Positions 42,839-50,928 of a stretch of 64,000 nt of DNA are shown here, one piece after another. Position 1 is the stretch's first letter. Every line of letters starts with the position of its first letter. The DNA comes from Spartobacteria bacterium (GTDB lineage Bacteria; Verrucomicrobiota; Verrucomicrobiia; Chthoniobacterales; UBA6821). Below the pieces are notes generated by a model. It had not been told where the DNA came from. It did not search any database and worked only from the letters and a program-made list of their open reading frames with translations. The DNA lies in NCBI GenBank assembly GCA_947471565.1, contig CANIVT010000010.1, positions 1 to 64,000 on the forward strand, in the 5' to 3' direction. A program made the translations under genes and the position numbers.

Positions 42839-44500
42839 TCAGGCCTTCAGGTCGACGCCAAGGTCGCCGATCTTGCCGAGATTGAGTCCGGCAAGGGCGG
42901 GCGTGGCGGCGGCCATCTGCTTGAAGAGGTCCTCGATCGAGGAAGCCGTCTCGGCACCTAGAGCACGGAGCAACTCGGCGAGGATCTCCCAGTCGTCACG
43001 CGCGTGACCGGGGGCGGTCAGGGCGCGGTTGAGGCGCTGCAGACGTCCGTTCACGTTAACCATGGAGCCACGCTTCTCGTAGGCAGCGCTGCCGGGGAGG
43101 ATCACCGAGGCATGCTTGGTCGCCGCGTTGGGAAGAATGTCGAGAACCACCAGCGAGGAGAGCTTCGAGAGATCGGCCTCGGAGATTCCGCAGTTCAGGG
43201 GATTCTCGCCGAGCACCACGAGTGAGGTGATACGGCCGGCGGCGATGCCCGCGGCGATCTCCGGGAGCTTCGAGCCCGGGGTACCGGAGGCAATACCGAG
43301 AAGCTTGGCACCGGAAGTGTTCGGATTGCCGTCGTCGGAGACAAGGAATCCATCGCCCTTCTGAGCACGGGGACGGATGTCAATCAGATCAGTACCGAGC
43401 GTGGCGGCGAGGCGCTTCACGAGGAAGAGTTCCTCGTTGGTCATGCGGCCCGAGGCAATGATAGCCACCGAATGTCCGGCAGCCTTGAGGGACTCGGCGG
43501 CGGCGGAAACGGCATCTTTCCAGCGGACGGCCTCACCCTTCACGACGGGCTCGTTGAGGCGATCCTCACGGTGGAGATAGGTGTAGTTCAGGCGGTGCGA
43601 ATCGGGGATCCAGAAGGAATTCACCGCCTCGTTCTCGCGCGGGGTGATGCGGTGGACCTTGTTCTCGCGGCTTCCGATGAGGATGTTGCTGCCGGTGCCG
43701 CAGGAGACGTCGATGGTCTTGGTCTCCTTGAGGAACCAGACGCGCATCTTGAAGCGGAAGTCCTTGGAGGTCAGAGCGCCGACGGGGCAGATGTCGACGG
43801 TGTTGAGGGAATAGTTGCTGTCGAGGCGCTTGCCGGGATGGACAGTCAGATGGGTGTGGCCGCCGCGGTCGACGAAGCCGAGGCAGTCGTCCTTGGCCAC
43901 CTCGTTCATGAAGCGGATGCAACGCGAGCACAGGATGCAACGCTCGTCGTCGAGGACGATACGCTCGCCGATGTCGACACGCTTGGGCTTCTTGACCTTG
44001 TCATCCTCGAAGCGGGAATCAGCCTTGCCGTACTCGACGGAGAACTCCTGGAGGCGGCACTCGCCCGCCTTGTCGCAGATGGGGCAGTCGAGGGGGTGGT
44101 TGATGAGCAGGAACTCAAGGACTCCCTTGCGGCATTCCTCGACGAGCGGGGAGTTCGTGCGGACGCCGAGTCCCTCGGAGACCTCGATGGCGCAGGAGAT
44201 GGCGGGACGAGGGCTCCAAGCAATGACAGGGCGGCCATCCTCGCCCAACTCGGGCTTGCGGTCCGGGCTCATCTTGGGAGTGCCCATCTCGATCAGGCAC
44301 ATGCGGCAGTTGCCCGGGGAGCTGAGCGCCGGATGGTAACAGTAATGGGGGACGTAGCTGCCGGCCTTCATACAGGCCTCGATCAGGCGGGTTCCCTTGG
44401 GGAACTGCTTCCACTCGCCGTCGATCTGGACATTGACCATGGGAACGGCCGGAGCTGTGTTCTCGGTCTTGGTTTCGGCGGTGGTGGCGGTGGCGCTCAT
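42839..44500 (-). CDS. nuoG: NADH-quinone oxidoreductase subunit G-like protein
   Basis: The product has 553 residues, short for NuoG. An N-terminal 2Fe-2S domain has HYCYHPALSSPGNCRMCLIE. A His-Cys cluster site reads HPLDCPICDKAGEC. A second cluster site CILCSRCIRF is followed by DICPVGAL. The C-terminal about 300 residues are a shortened molybdopterin-oxidoreductase-like domain. NuoG carries electrons inside complex I. No other nuo gene is here, and it is followed by an M20 peptidase, so the complex I genes must be dispersed. Alternative: a hydrogenase or formate dehydrogenase partner subunit, less likely. Confidence 0.82.
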   Translation of the reverse strand: MSATATTAETKTENTAPAVPMVNVQIDGEWKQFPKGTRLIEACMKAGSYVPHYCYHPALSSPGNCRMCLIEMGTPKMSPDRKPELGEDGRPVIAWSPRPAISCAIEVSEGLGVRTNSPLVEECRKGVLEFLLINHPLDCPICDKAGECRLQEFSVEYGKADSRFEDDKVKKPKRVDIGERIVLDDERCILCSRCIRFMNEVAKDDCLGFVDRGGHTHLTVHPGKRLDSNYSLNTVDICPVGALTSKDFRFKMRVWFLKETKTIDVSCGTGSNILIGSRENKVHRITPRENEAVNSFWIPDSHRLNYTYLHREDRLNEPVVKGEAVRWKDAVSAAAESLKAAGHSVAIIASGRMTNEELFLVKRLAATLGTDLIDIRPRAQKGDGFLVSDDGNPNTSGAKLLGIASGTPGSKLPEIAAGIAAGRITSLVVLGENPLNCGISEADLSKLSSLVVLDILPNAATKHASVILPGSAAYEKRGSMVNVNGRLQRLNRALTAPGHARDDWEILAELLRALGAETASSIEDLFKQMAAATPALAGLNLGKIGDLGVDLKA

Positions 44501-44624
44501 CGGGATGTCGGAAAAGAGTGGCGAAAGAGGCGCCCTTTATCGCCCTTGGGGGGATTTGGGGCAAGGAAGAAGGCGTTGTGCACCCTGCCACCGGACATTC
44601 CTTAAACAAGGTAATTCCGGACGA

Positions 44625-45575
44625 TTAAGGAGTCGGCCCGGGATCGTCCTGCAAAGGACGCAGGGAAACATGTTCGGCCGTTGGAAAATCGGGAGGAACC
44701 GGCCAGGTCGCCGGACGATGTGCCAACCATTGCAGTGCCCTGATCAGGACGGTCTGGAATCCCGCACACCTGAGATCGACGGGATCCTGCTCGTTTTTCC
44801 AGACATGGCCGAATGTCGAATTGTAGACACGGCCTTTCCCGTATTGGATCGTCCACTCGATGGGCCAGTGCTCGTGAGTAGTCGGTTCCTCGGCCCAGGA
44901 CAGAACGGTGACGTTTTCTGCAGGCCCGCGCGCATGGGTGTAGACTTCGACGAGCGGCGTCATCCATGCACTGGGCATTCCGGCATGAACGGGGTCCTCC
45001 CCGGTGCGATGGATGATCCGATCGGTCCTCTTGCCATGGTTTGTTTCGGACCCCTCGCTAGGAGGAATCCGTATCACATCGCCATGGGAGGCCAACTTCA
45101 GTGCAAAACCGTAGGAAACCGGCCTCCAACCCATCCCGATCATGCGATTGTATTCCTCCCACTCGGGAAACGCATTGTTTGCGGAATGGAGAATAAAAAG
45201 ACCTCCTCCCCCTAAGACGAAATGCTCAAGGGCCTTTCGCGCCGGTTCGGGCCAGGAGGCACCGCCACCCATGTTATTGTAGTTCTGGATCACGACGTCA
45301 TAATCCGAGAATCGTGGAGACCATGATTTCCACGCCGGGTCATCCTCACGAGAGGGAGCCGTCGATACACCGACGGTGAACAATCCCGTGCCTCGCAGAA
45401 TTCCGCCCACCAGCGCGGTGGTCCGCTTCCAGTCATGATTGCTGTGACCGTCTGTGATCAGGACTCGGATGGGCCGTTCAACGGATAACCCACGCTTCCA
45501 AAGAAGCCATGAGACACCCGCCAGCAAGATGAAAAAAATGATGCTAAGGATTGTGCGATTCACGGAACGTAACAA
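44625..45575 (-). CDS. ThuA-like domain protein, membrane-anchored
   Basis: The product has 316 residues. An N-terminal membrane anchor (about 9-25) is followed by a ThuA-type flavodoxin-like domain: IRVLITDGHSNHDWKRTTAL, FSDYDVVIQNYNNMGGG, HFVLGGGGLFILHSANNAF and YGKGRVYNSTFGHVW. ThuA-like proteins are abundant in Verrucomicrobia and Planctomycetes near carbohydrate genes, but their reaction is unclear. It stands alone here. Confidence 0.8.
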   Translation of the reverse strand: MLRSVNRTILSIIFFILLAGVSWLLWKRGLSVERPIRVLITDGHSNHDWKRTTALVGGILRGTGLFTVGVSTAPSREDDPAWKSWSPRFSDYDVVIQNYNNMGGGASWPEPARKALEHFVLGGGGLFILHSANNAFPEWEEYNRMIGMGWRPVSYGFALKLASHGDVIRIPPSEGSETNHGKRTDRIIHRTGEDPVHAGMPSAWMTPLVEVYTHARGPAENVTVLSWAEEPTTHEHWPIEWTIQYGKGRVYNSTFGHVWKNEQDPVDLRCAGFQTVLIRALQWLAHRPATWPVPPDFPTAEHVSLRPLQDDPGPTP

Positions 45576-45738
45576 CGATTGAGGAGTATCATGAGTCTTG
45601 GTTTGCCAGCAAGGAAGTCAGGCGACATTGAAACCCCAGCAGTGCAAAGACTTCCCCAACTCGTGGAACTTCCCCGGCTGGCGAGACATCTGCCAGGCCA
45701 TCGAGGTGCCGCCTCGGGATGAAGCTTGAGGGTCTCGC

Positions 45739-45963
45739 TTGGGACTCCTTCCCTTTCTCTGGATTGTCCTGCTCGCCGGAGGGGCGCTCACCATCAGTTT
45801 CTGCTTCCTCTTCGGTGCCGAGGACTTTCCGACCCATGCGGTCATGACCCTCATCCTGACACTCGTGATCTCCCTCGGCTTCCTCACGATCGTCGTTCTC
45901 GACTTCCCCTTTACGGGAGCGGTCTGCATTCCGCCCACCGAATTCCAGATCCTGGAGCTTTGA
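45739..45963 (+). pseudogene. C-terminal fragment of a DUF4239 (bestrophin-like) membrane protein
   Basis: A 74-codon frame beginning at a TTG reads two hydrophobic helices and ends LDFPFTGAVCIPPTEFQILEL. This matches the usual C-terminus of DUF4239 proteins (L-D-x-P-F-x-G-x-V-x-[VI]-x-P-x-x-F). In-frame stop 45727-45729 cuts off the about 180 residues that should precede it, and no rest of the gene is visible upstream. It is judged a decayed remnant. Confidence 0.55.
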
Positions 45964-46043
45964 GAAGTTAGGCTGTTAGGTCAGAGGGTATCGGGAAACG
46001 GCAGCATCCTCGCAAGCGTCAATACTAGGGACTAACCCCTTTT

Positions 46044-46154
46044 CTAGAGGACCTCGATCCGGACGTCATGATCGGTCAAATCACGGCGGGGAATGCTCGT
46101 CGAGGCAAGTAGTGAAGTGGCGCTGACAGCGGAGTAGGCTTTTGCAGTGGGCAT
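46044..46154 (-). pseudogene. N-terminal fragment of a zinc-type alcohol dehydrogenase
   Basis: A 36-codon frame from ATG 46154, with a GGAGGAGG run about 10 nt upstream, reads K-A-Y-S-A-V-S-A-T-S-L-L, then I-P-R-R-D-L-T-D-H-D-V-R-I-E-V-L and stops. This is the start of YahK/AdhC-type dehydrogenases, in which D-V-x-I-E-I-L is followed by Y-C-G-V-C-H-S-D. Here TAG falls exactly where Y-C-G-V-C-H-S should begin, and nothing further is found. Confidence 0.55.
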
Positions 46155-46322
46155 GGGCGGATCTTCCTCCTCCCCGCGACGGATGGGGAGCTTTTTAGGA
46201 GGGAAGATCGGGGATGGGGAATAGGTTATGGGTAATCGGGAGGAAGAAATGTGCCACTCAAGAAAGCAGGAAGGATGAATGATAGCGTGAGAGTCCTTCC
46301 GACCGACCGACTTAGCAATTTG
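46155..46322. other. Non-coding remainder of a decayed stretch
   Basis: Together with 45964-46043 this makes the gap between the pseudogene fragments and the toxin-antitoxin remnant. It contains G-rich runs (46188-46240) and no convincing gene, RNA or terminator. Confidence 0.4.
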
Positions 46323-46679
46323 TTACCGGGAGTCGCGGTCGGCTCTGAAAGCCGCTGCGATCTTGGAGCGATGAATCCGACGCTTCGCTCCCATCAATGC
46401 ACCCCGACTCGTACGCCGCAAGCGCCCCAGGATCTTGATTTCCTGTTTCAGGGAATCACTCATGTCGTGGAGTTCACCCGCCTCGGCAGACTGAATGCCG
46501 AGGACCACGGCTTTCCTCAAATCCACCCGCTAATCACGGGGGATGGATGCCTCCTTACCAACCGACTCATGAATCTTGACGATCCTGCTGGTGGCGTGCT
46601 CCTTCTCCTCGGCGTAATCCGCGACTCGGCGCAGGAGCTTTTCCACATCAAAGGGCACTTCCTTGATGTTCTTTTTCAT
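46323..46679 (-). pseudogene. Antitoxin-like frame interrupted by one TAG codon
   Basis: From ATG 46679 the frame encodes 49 residues (MKKNIKEVPFDVEKLLRRVA at the start), meets a TAG at 46532-46530, and stays open in the same frame for 68 more codons. The end, MGAKRR then IAAAFRADRDSR, repeats the C-terminus of the antitoxin at 47145-47396 (MGAKRR then IAAAIRTDRDSR). It is either one antitoxin gene killed by an amber codon or two small genes, the second using GTG 46526. It lies 27 nt after the PIN toxin. Confidence 0.5.
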
Positions 46680-46706
46680 GGGTTGGTTTCCAAGCGCGTG
46701 ATGCCA

Positions 46707-47114
46707 TCAGGGATTCACAATATGGAGACCCTCGATCAGCCCCTTAAAATCCTTTCCGTTCAAGGTCACGAGACTTTTGGCACCGGCTTTGAAAGCTGCC
46801 GCAGCATGAAGGTAATCGTGGATTCTTCCACCCCTGACTCCTTTCTGATGGGCTGAAGCAAGAGCGCTGAGGGTATCGTGCGGGGTCAACTCCACCAACT
46901 CCATCTCCCCTGCCAAATCCGCAATCATCTCGGTGGCTTCGTCCGGCGAGTAACGAAATCCCAGACGGCCTCCGGTCAGAGTTGAGAAAATCTCCGCCAG
47001 AGAGTGAGTCCTAGTGAGATTACCTGGTCGCCCTAACCGCTCCCTCACTGTTTCATCGTGCAGGGCTTCCACCAGGGCCGAGCTATCCCAGTAAGTCTTG
47101 GATCCGGTTTTCAT
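46707..47114 (-). CDS. PIN-domain toxin (VapC-like)
   Basis: The product has 135 residues. PIN-domain acidic residues are at D10 (YWDSSALVEAL), E41 (HSLAEIFSTL), D100 (RIHDYLHAAAA) and D122 (TLNGKDF), the arrangement of VapC-type ribonucleases. It starts 30 nt after the antitoxin-like gene, in the usual antitoxin-toxin order. The target RNA is unknown. Confidence 0.85.
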   Translation of the reverse strand: MKTGSKTYWDSSALVEALHDETVRERLGRPGNLTRTHSLAEIFSTLTGGRLGFRYSPDEATEMIADLAGEMELVELTPHDTLSALASAHQKGVRGGRIHDYLHAAAAFKAGAKSLVTLNGKDFKGLIEGLHIVNP

Positions 47115-47144
47115 CGAGTGCCGCGATCCGGTGTCAATCCACTC

Positions 47145-47396
47145 TCATCGGGAGTCCCGATCCGTCCGGATTGCAGCGGCGATTCTGGCGGGATCGAGCC
47201 TCCGCTTTGCGCCCATCACCTTGCCGCGCCACTTGCGTGCTTTTACAAGAGGGGCCTCGGCCGGTTTGAGCAACCGGAAGAGAACCGTACCGGGCGCCGG
47301 AACCTCTCGTTCCAAAACGTCCCCCGGAGCAAAGTCCGAGGGAAAAATCCCCCTCAGTCGGGAATCGAGTTTAGTCACGGCCTTTTCTGCCTTCAT
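47145..47396 (-). CDS. Antitoxin partner of the PIN toxin
   Basis: From ATG 47396 the product has 83 residues. The N-half (MKAEKAVTKLDSRL to PAPGTVLFRLLKPAE) may be the DNA-binding part; the C-terminal MGAKRRLDPARIAAAIRTDR segment looks like a toxin-wrapping helix and recurs in the broken frame at 46323-46679. The assignment rests on size, position directly upstream of a PIN gene and strand. No antitoxin family is recognised for the N-half. Confidence 0.6.
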   Translation of the reverse strand: MKAEKAVTKLDSRLRGIFPSDFAPGDVLEREVPAPGTVLFRLLKPAEAPLVKARKWRGKVMGAKRRLDPARIAAAIRTDRDSR

Positions 47397-47835
47397 GGTG
47401 GGAAATTCCCACACGATCCCGAAGACCGCAAGCCGAAATCATCAGGGGAAGTGGTAGAGCATCACGACCCCATAACGAACTCCTCAGGGACTACCGGGAT
47501 GAAAGGCGCTGGTCAGCCGGCAAAGCCGGACGAGGTGCTTAGCCGTTTAGGCTGTAGGCTTTTAGGTCAGAAGCCATCGGAGCAACTGCTGGCGCCTGGC
47601 TGTTTTTCATCCTCTCAGGGATGATTTTGAAGCAATGCACGGACTGACCCTTTTCCCAGGAAAGGATCAGAAACCCAACCGAGTATCACGTTCACTACGA
47701 ACTCCTCATCCCCGGGGAATACCGGGATGTATCCCGCAACTGCGGGACCCCGAAATGGTAATACGGTTTGCTCAGAAGCGGATACTGTATCAATACTGAT
47801 AGTGTGTAGACTAAATCGCAATATAATCTCGGCTT
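47397..47835. other. Intergenic stretch with short direct repeats
   Basis: No gene is supported. It contains two related blocks: ACGAACTCCTCAGGGACTAC (47475 on) and ACGAACTCCTCATCCCCGGG (47698 on), each ending in ACCGGGATG, plus a GTTTAGGCTGTAGGCTTTTAGG heptamer-type repeat around 47547. Base composition turns AT-rich after about 47780. Confidence 0.45.
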
Positions 47836-48849
47836 TTATTCTGCTCGATAGAAGAATACTCGATCGACTATTCCTGCAACAAGATACTGCACCAGATTAT
47901 AAATAATAATGGGCAAAAAGACTTGAGGATGATCTGCTAAAGCTATTGAGGCTAGTACCGAACCGGTGCCATTATTGTTCATTCCCAGTCCATATATAAG
48001 AGCAACTTTGTCTGTTCGATTGGTTTTGCATAGACGCGAAATGACCCACCCCGAAAGGAATGTCGTGAAGCATAGTATAAAGGAAATGCATGTTGTTACC
48101 GATAAAAAATCCCAATCTGGATTTCTGGCAATCTGTGGCAATGACACTGCTGCATTTGAATAATTAAGAATTAGTAAAATTGCGAAGTTAAATAGCTTTA
48201 GCTTTTTTTTGCTTGAGGAGGCGCGCTGCTTTCCTAATATTATATTTAGGAATATTCCTAATCCTGTTGGGATAATTACAGTCATCAATAGGAACCATCC
48301 AGCACCCGATCCTGCTAATTCGTGTAGGTCTTCAGAGTAATCTCCATTGGTCATAAAGCCCACTGAATGCAAGGCGATGGGAGTGGTAAATGGAGATAAA
48401 ATGGTTGAAAAAAGAACCAACCCAAGACTTAGTGTTAGATTGCCATTTGCATTTTGCGACCACGCTGTTGAAGATCCGGCAATAGGCATAGAGGCAACTA
48501 GTGCCAAACCAACCAGAATATGCTGTACCTCGTCGGCATTATGCCAGAATTGCAATGCAATCATTAATAATGATATAAAAGCGATTGGTATTAATATGTT
48601 AGCAGATAACCCATATATTAATAGCATTGAATTGCTTTTTAAATTATTTAGAGATTTCAAATCAATCCCCATGCCAGCATTTATAAGCAGAAAGCCAAGC
48701 ATTAGTATCGGAATACTGATAGCTCCGATATGGACTGATCTTATTGCGATGCCAAAATTAGGGAAAAAGATTGCAGTAAAGTAAACTGCTATAAGTAACG
48801 AAATGAAATATCTATGAACGAAGTTCTCGACTTTTTCTATCAAGTTCAT
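47836..48849 (-). CDS. BASS-family (bile acid:sodium symporter-like) transporter
   Basis: The product has 337 residues and about ten transmembrane helices. It has the family's TM4-type segment VGLALVASMPIAGSSTAWSQ and TM9-type NNNGTGSVLA motif, close to the sodium-binding crossover regions of BASS transporters. The substrate is unknown; members carry bile acids, pantothenate, pyruvate or sulphated compounds. The gene is far richer in A and T than its neighbours (AAT, ATA and TTA codons are common), which marks it as horizontally acquired. No partner gene is next to it. Confidence 0.8.
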   Translation of the reverse strand: MNLIEKVENFVHRYFISLLIAVYFTAIFFPNFGIAIRSVHIGAISIPILMLGFLLINAGMGIDLKSLNNLKSNSMLLIYGLSANILIPIAFISLLMIALQFWHNADEVQHILVGLALVASMPIAGSSTAWSQNANGNLTLSLGLVLFSTILSPFTTPIALHSVGFMTNGDYSEDLHELAGSGAGWFLLMTVIIPTGLGIFLNIILGKQRASSSKKKLKLFNFAILLILNYSNAAVSLPQIARNPDWDFLSVTTCISFILCFTTFLSGWVISRLCKTNRTDKVALIYGLGMNNNGTGSVLASIALADHPQVFLPIIIYNLVQYLVAGIVDRVFFYRAE

Positions 48850-49410
48850 TTTTTAAGCAGATGGTTTCGATCTTTGTTGTTAAGGCTAGAATGCTATAAA
48901 TTCATTCCTCCGCAAGTTCATAGAAGGATAGAGTCCTACTTTCATTAAGCCCTTGAATTATTTGCTTACAGAATCTCAAAAAATAATAACCACAGCGTTC
49001 TTATTATTACAGCAACGCTCTTTAGGAAATTCGGTCGACCATCTATTACTCTGGCGGGTCTTCAGTTAGGGCAGCCTCCTAGGAATCTTAACAACTCGGG
49101 CGAGCGGTTGAGATTCCAACCCGAAAAGCACATGGTAACAAGGCTTGTGAGTTTGGATGCAGGGCTAGGCGCCCAAGCGAAGCTATAAGAGACCTATTGC
49201 CTCGCCATCTCCCGACGGCCTAGCCCCTTTGGGGCTGTGCTACGCACAGGCTACTCCGTGCTTCCCAGCACTCGGCGTTGCAAGCGCAGGGCAACAACGC
49301 CCCGCGCGAAATACCGGACCATGGGAATGGTCGGGATAGCCTAACGCGAAGCGTTAGCCCTTTAGGGCGAGACGAGCGGGAGCGAGCGAGGCAAAGAACC
49401 AGCCTTCCTC
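48850..49410. repeat. Repeat knot with one element nested in another
   Basis: No gene is supported. 48850-49030 is AT-rich like the BASS gene. A short GGTTG...CAACC hairpin lies at 49106-49122. At 49152-49198 and 49279-49311 are the two halves of a family-A repeat. Between them (about 49199-49277) sits a family-B element, starting at GCCTCGCC and ending CACTCGGCG, bordered by TT on both sides. A further family-B copy lies inverted at about 49325-49392. pdhC ends 19 bp later. Confidence 0.7.
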
Positions 49411-50709
49411 CTACAGGAGTAGGAGGGCGGGGGATTCGAGGATCTTGCGGAGTGCTGCCATATACTCCGCCGCCACCGCTCCGTCGACGACGCGGTGATC
49501 GCCGCTGAGGGTGATGCTCATGCGGTGGCCGATCTCGATCTCGTCGCGGTTGTTGACCACGGGTTTCTTGACAATGGCACCGACCGCGAGGATTGCGGCC
49601 TGGGGAGGATTCACAATCGCGCAGAACTGCTCGATGCCGTAGGCGCCGAGGTTGGAGACGGTGATCGTCCCACCCGCGTATTCCTCGGGCTTGAGCTTCT
49701 TGTCACGGGCGCGGAGGGCGAGGTCCTTGACGGAGGCGCTGATCTCCTTGAGCGAGAGCTTCTGGGCATCACGGATCACGGGGGTGACAAGGCCGTCCTC
49801 GACGGCAATCGCCACAGAGAGATTCACGCTGCCGTATTCGATGATGGCATCGCCGGCGAAGGCGGCGTTGACCTTCGGCTTCTGCATCGCGGCACGAGCG
49901 ACGGCAGCGAGGGCGATGTCATTGAAGGTGATCTTGCCACCGCTGGCCTCAATGTATTCCTTGCGGAAGGCCATCATCGGCGCGGCGTCGATCTCGATGG
50001 AAAGATAGAAGTGGGGGATCTGGGTCTTGCTCGCGAGCAGGCGCTCCGCGATGACGCGGCGCATGCCGCTCAGCGGCACGCGGGTCTCGGACATCCCGGC
50101 GATCGGTGTCGGGAGGATCGTGGGGACGCTGGATCCGCCAACCGCGGGCGCGTTTGCGCCCCCTCCAACAGGTGCGTTCTCGACGTCAAAAGCAATGATG
50201 CGGCCGCCGGGGCCGGTGCCCTGGAGTCCCGCGAGGCGGACGCCGCGGGCGTCGGCGATCTTGCGGGCGAGAGGGGAGGCCTTCACGCGAACTCCCTCGT
50301 TCACGTTGCCACCGGCTCCACCAGCTCGGAGGGCAGCGGCGCGGGCCCTTGGTGTCATGGGTGTCAGGGGGCGGCCCGTGGAAACAGCAGGACGGGCCTG
50401 AGGAGTTGAAAGTTCTGCAGTTGAAGTTGAAGTAGCCGGGGCAGAAGCTTTCGGCTTGTCACTGGCCTTTTCGCCATCCTTGAGAACAAGAGCGATGGCG
50501 GCGCCGACGACGACCTTGCCACCCTCGGGGACGTAAATGTCGGTCAGGATGCCTTCCTCGAAGGCCTCCATCTCCATGGTGGCCTTGTCGGTCTCGACCT
50601 CGGCAAGGATGTCGCCGACCTCGACAGTATCACCCTTCTTCTTGCGCCAGCGCAGGAGGGTTCCCTCCGTCATGGTGTCGCTCAGTTTGGGCATCGTGAT
50701 CTCGGGCAT
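49411..50709 (-). CDS. pdhC: Pyruvate dehydrogenase E2 (dihydrolipoyl acetyltransferase)
   Basis: From ATG 50709 the product has 432 residues. The lipoyl domain (about 1-80) opens MPEITMPKLSDTMTEGTLLR and has the lipoylated Lys in VETDKATMEME. An Ala/Pro linker follows, then the E3-binding domain (about 140-180, KASPLARKIADARG and GTGPGGRI) and the catalytic domain with the final SGDHRVVDGAVAAEYM (His and Asp). The longer frame to 50862 passes through repeat DNA. No E3 (lpd) gene is nearby. Confidence 0.95.
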   Translation of the reverse strand: MPEITMPKLSDTMTEGTLLRWRKKKGDTVEVGDILAEVETDKATMEMEAFEEGILTDIYVPEGGKVVVGAAIALVLKDGEKASDKPKASAPATSTSTAELSTPQARPAVSTGRPLTPMTPRARAAALRAGGAGGNVNEGVRVKASPLARKIADARGVRLAGLQGTGPGGRIIAFDVENAPVGGGANAPAVGGSSVPTILPTPIAGMSETRVPLSGMRRVIAERLLASKTQIPHFYLSIEIDAAPMMAFRKEYIEASGGKITFNDIALAAVARAAMQKPKVNAAFAGDAIIEYGSVNLSVAIAVEDGLVTPVIRDAQKLSLKEISASVKDLALRARDKKLKPEEYAGGTITVSNLGAYGIEQFCAIVNPPQAAILAVGAIVKKPVVNNRDEIEIGHRMSITLSGDHRVVDGAVAAEYMAALRKILESPALLLL

Positions 50710-50749
50710 GGGAGTAAGAGGTTGGTGTTGAAAAACTAGGACTGCAAGG

Positions 50750-50900
50750 TCTCGCGCAGAGGCGCAGAGGCGCAGAGGAATAAAAGGGTATGATTTCTGT
50801 CTCTCCGCGTTTGCCTCGCCCTCTCTCGAGGGCCTCGCCCTTCGGGCTGCTTCGCAGGCCAAACCGTGGCTCCCGCCACTCGGTTTTCCGCGTCGCTGAG
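50750..50900 (+). repeat. About 150 bp composite repeat between pdhB and pdhC
   Basis: It begins CTCGCGCAGAGGCGCAGAGG, contains AATAAAAGGG and a family-B element (50813 to about 50884), and ends CGGTTTTCCGCG. An inverted copy, alike along almost the whole length, lies at 56757-56910 after dxr. A shorter relative of the first part lies at 29717-29745 upstream of actA. Confidence 0.75.
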
Positions 50901-50928
50901 GAAAAATGTCTTCGAAAGATTCATCAAA

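Noticed and set aside
45618-45938. 106-codon minus-strand frame
   Set aside because: Antisense to the DUF4239 fragment and low-complexity; no family resemblance.
47615-47821. 68-codon minus-strand frame
   Set aside because: Covers the short direct repeats; no start signal or recognisable domain.
49096-49125. tRNA-like hairpin GGTTG...CAACC
   Set aside because: The loop is six bases and lacks the T-loop sequence; no acceptor or anticodon arm could be built on either strand.
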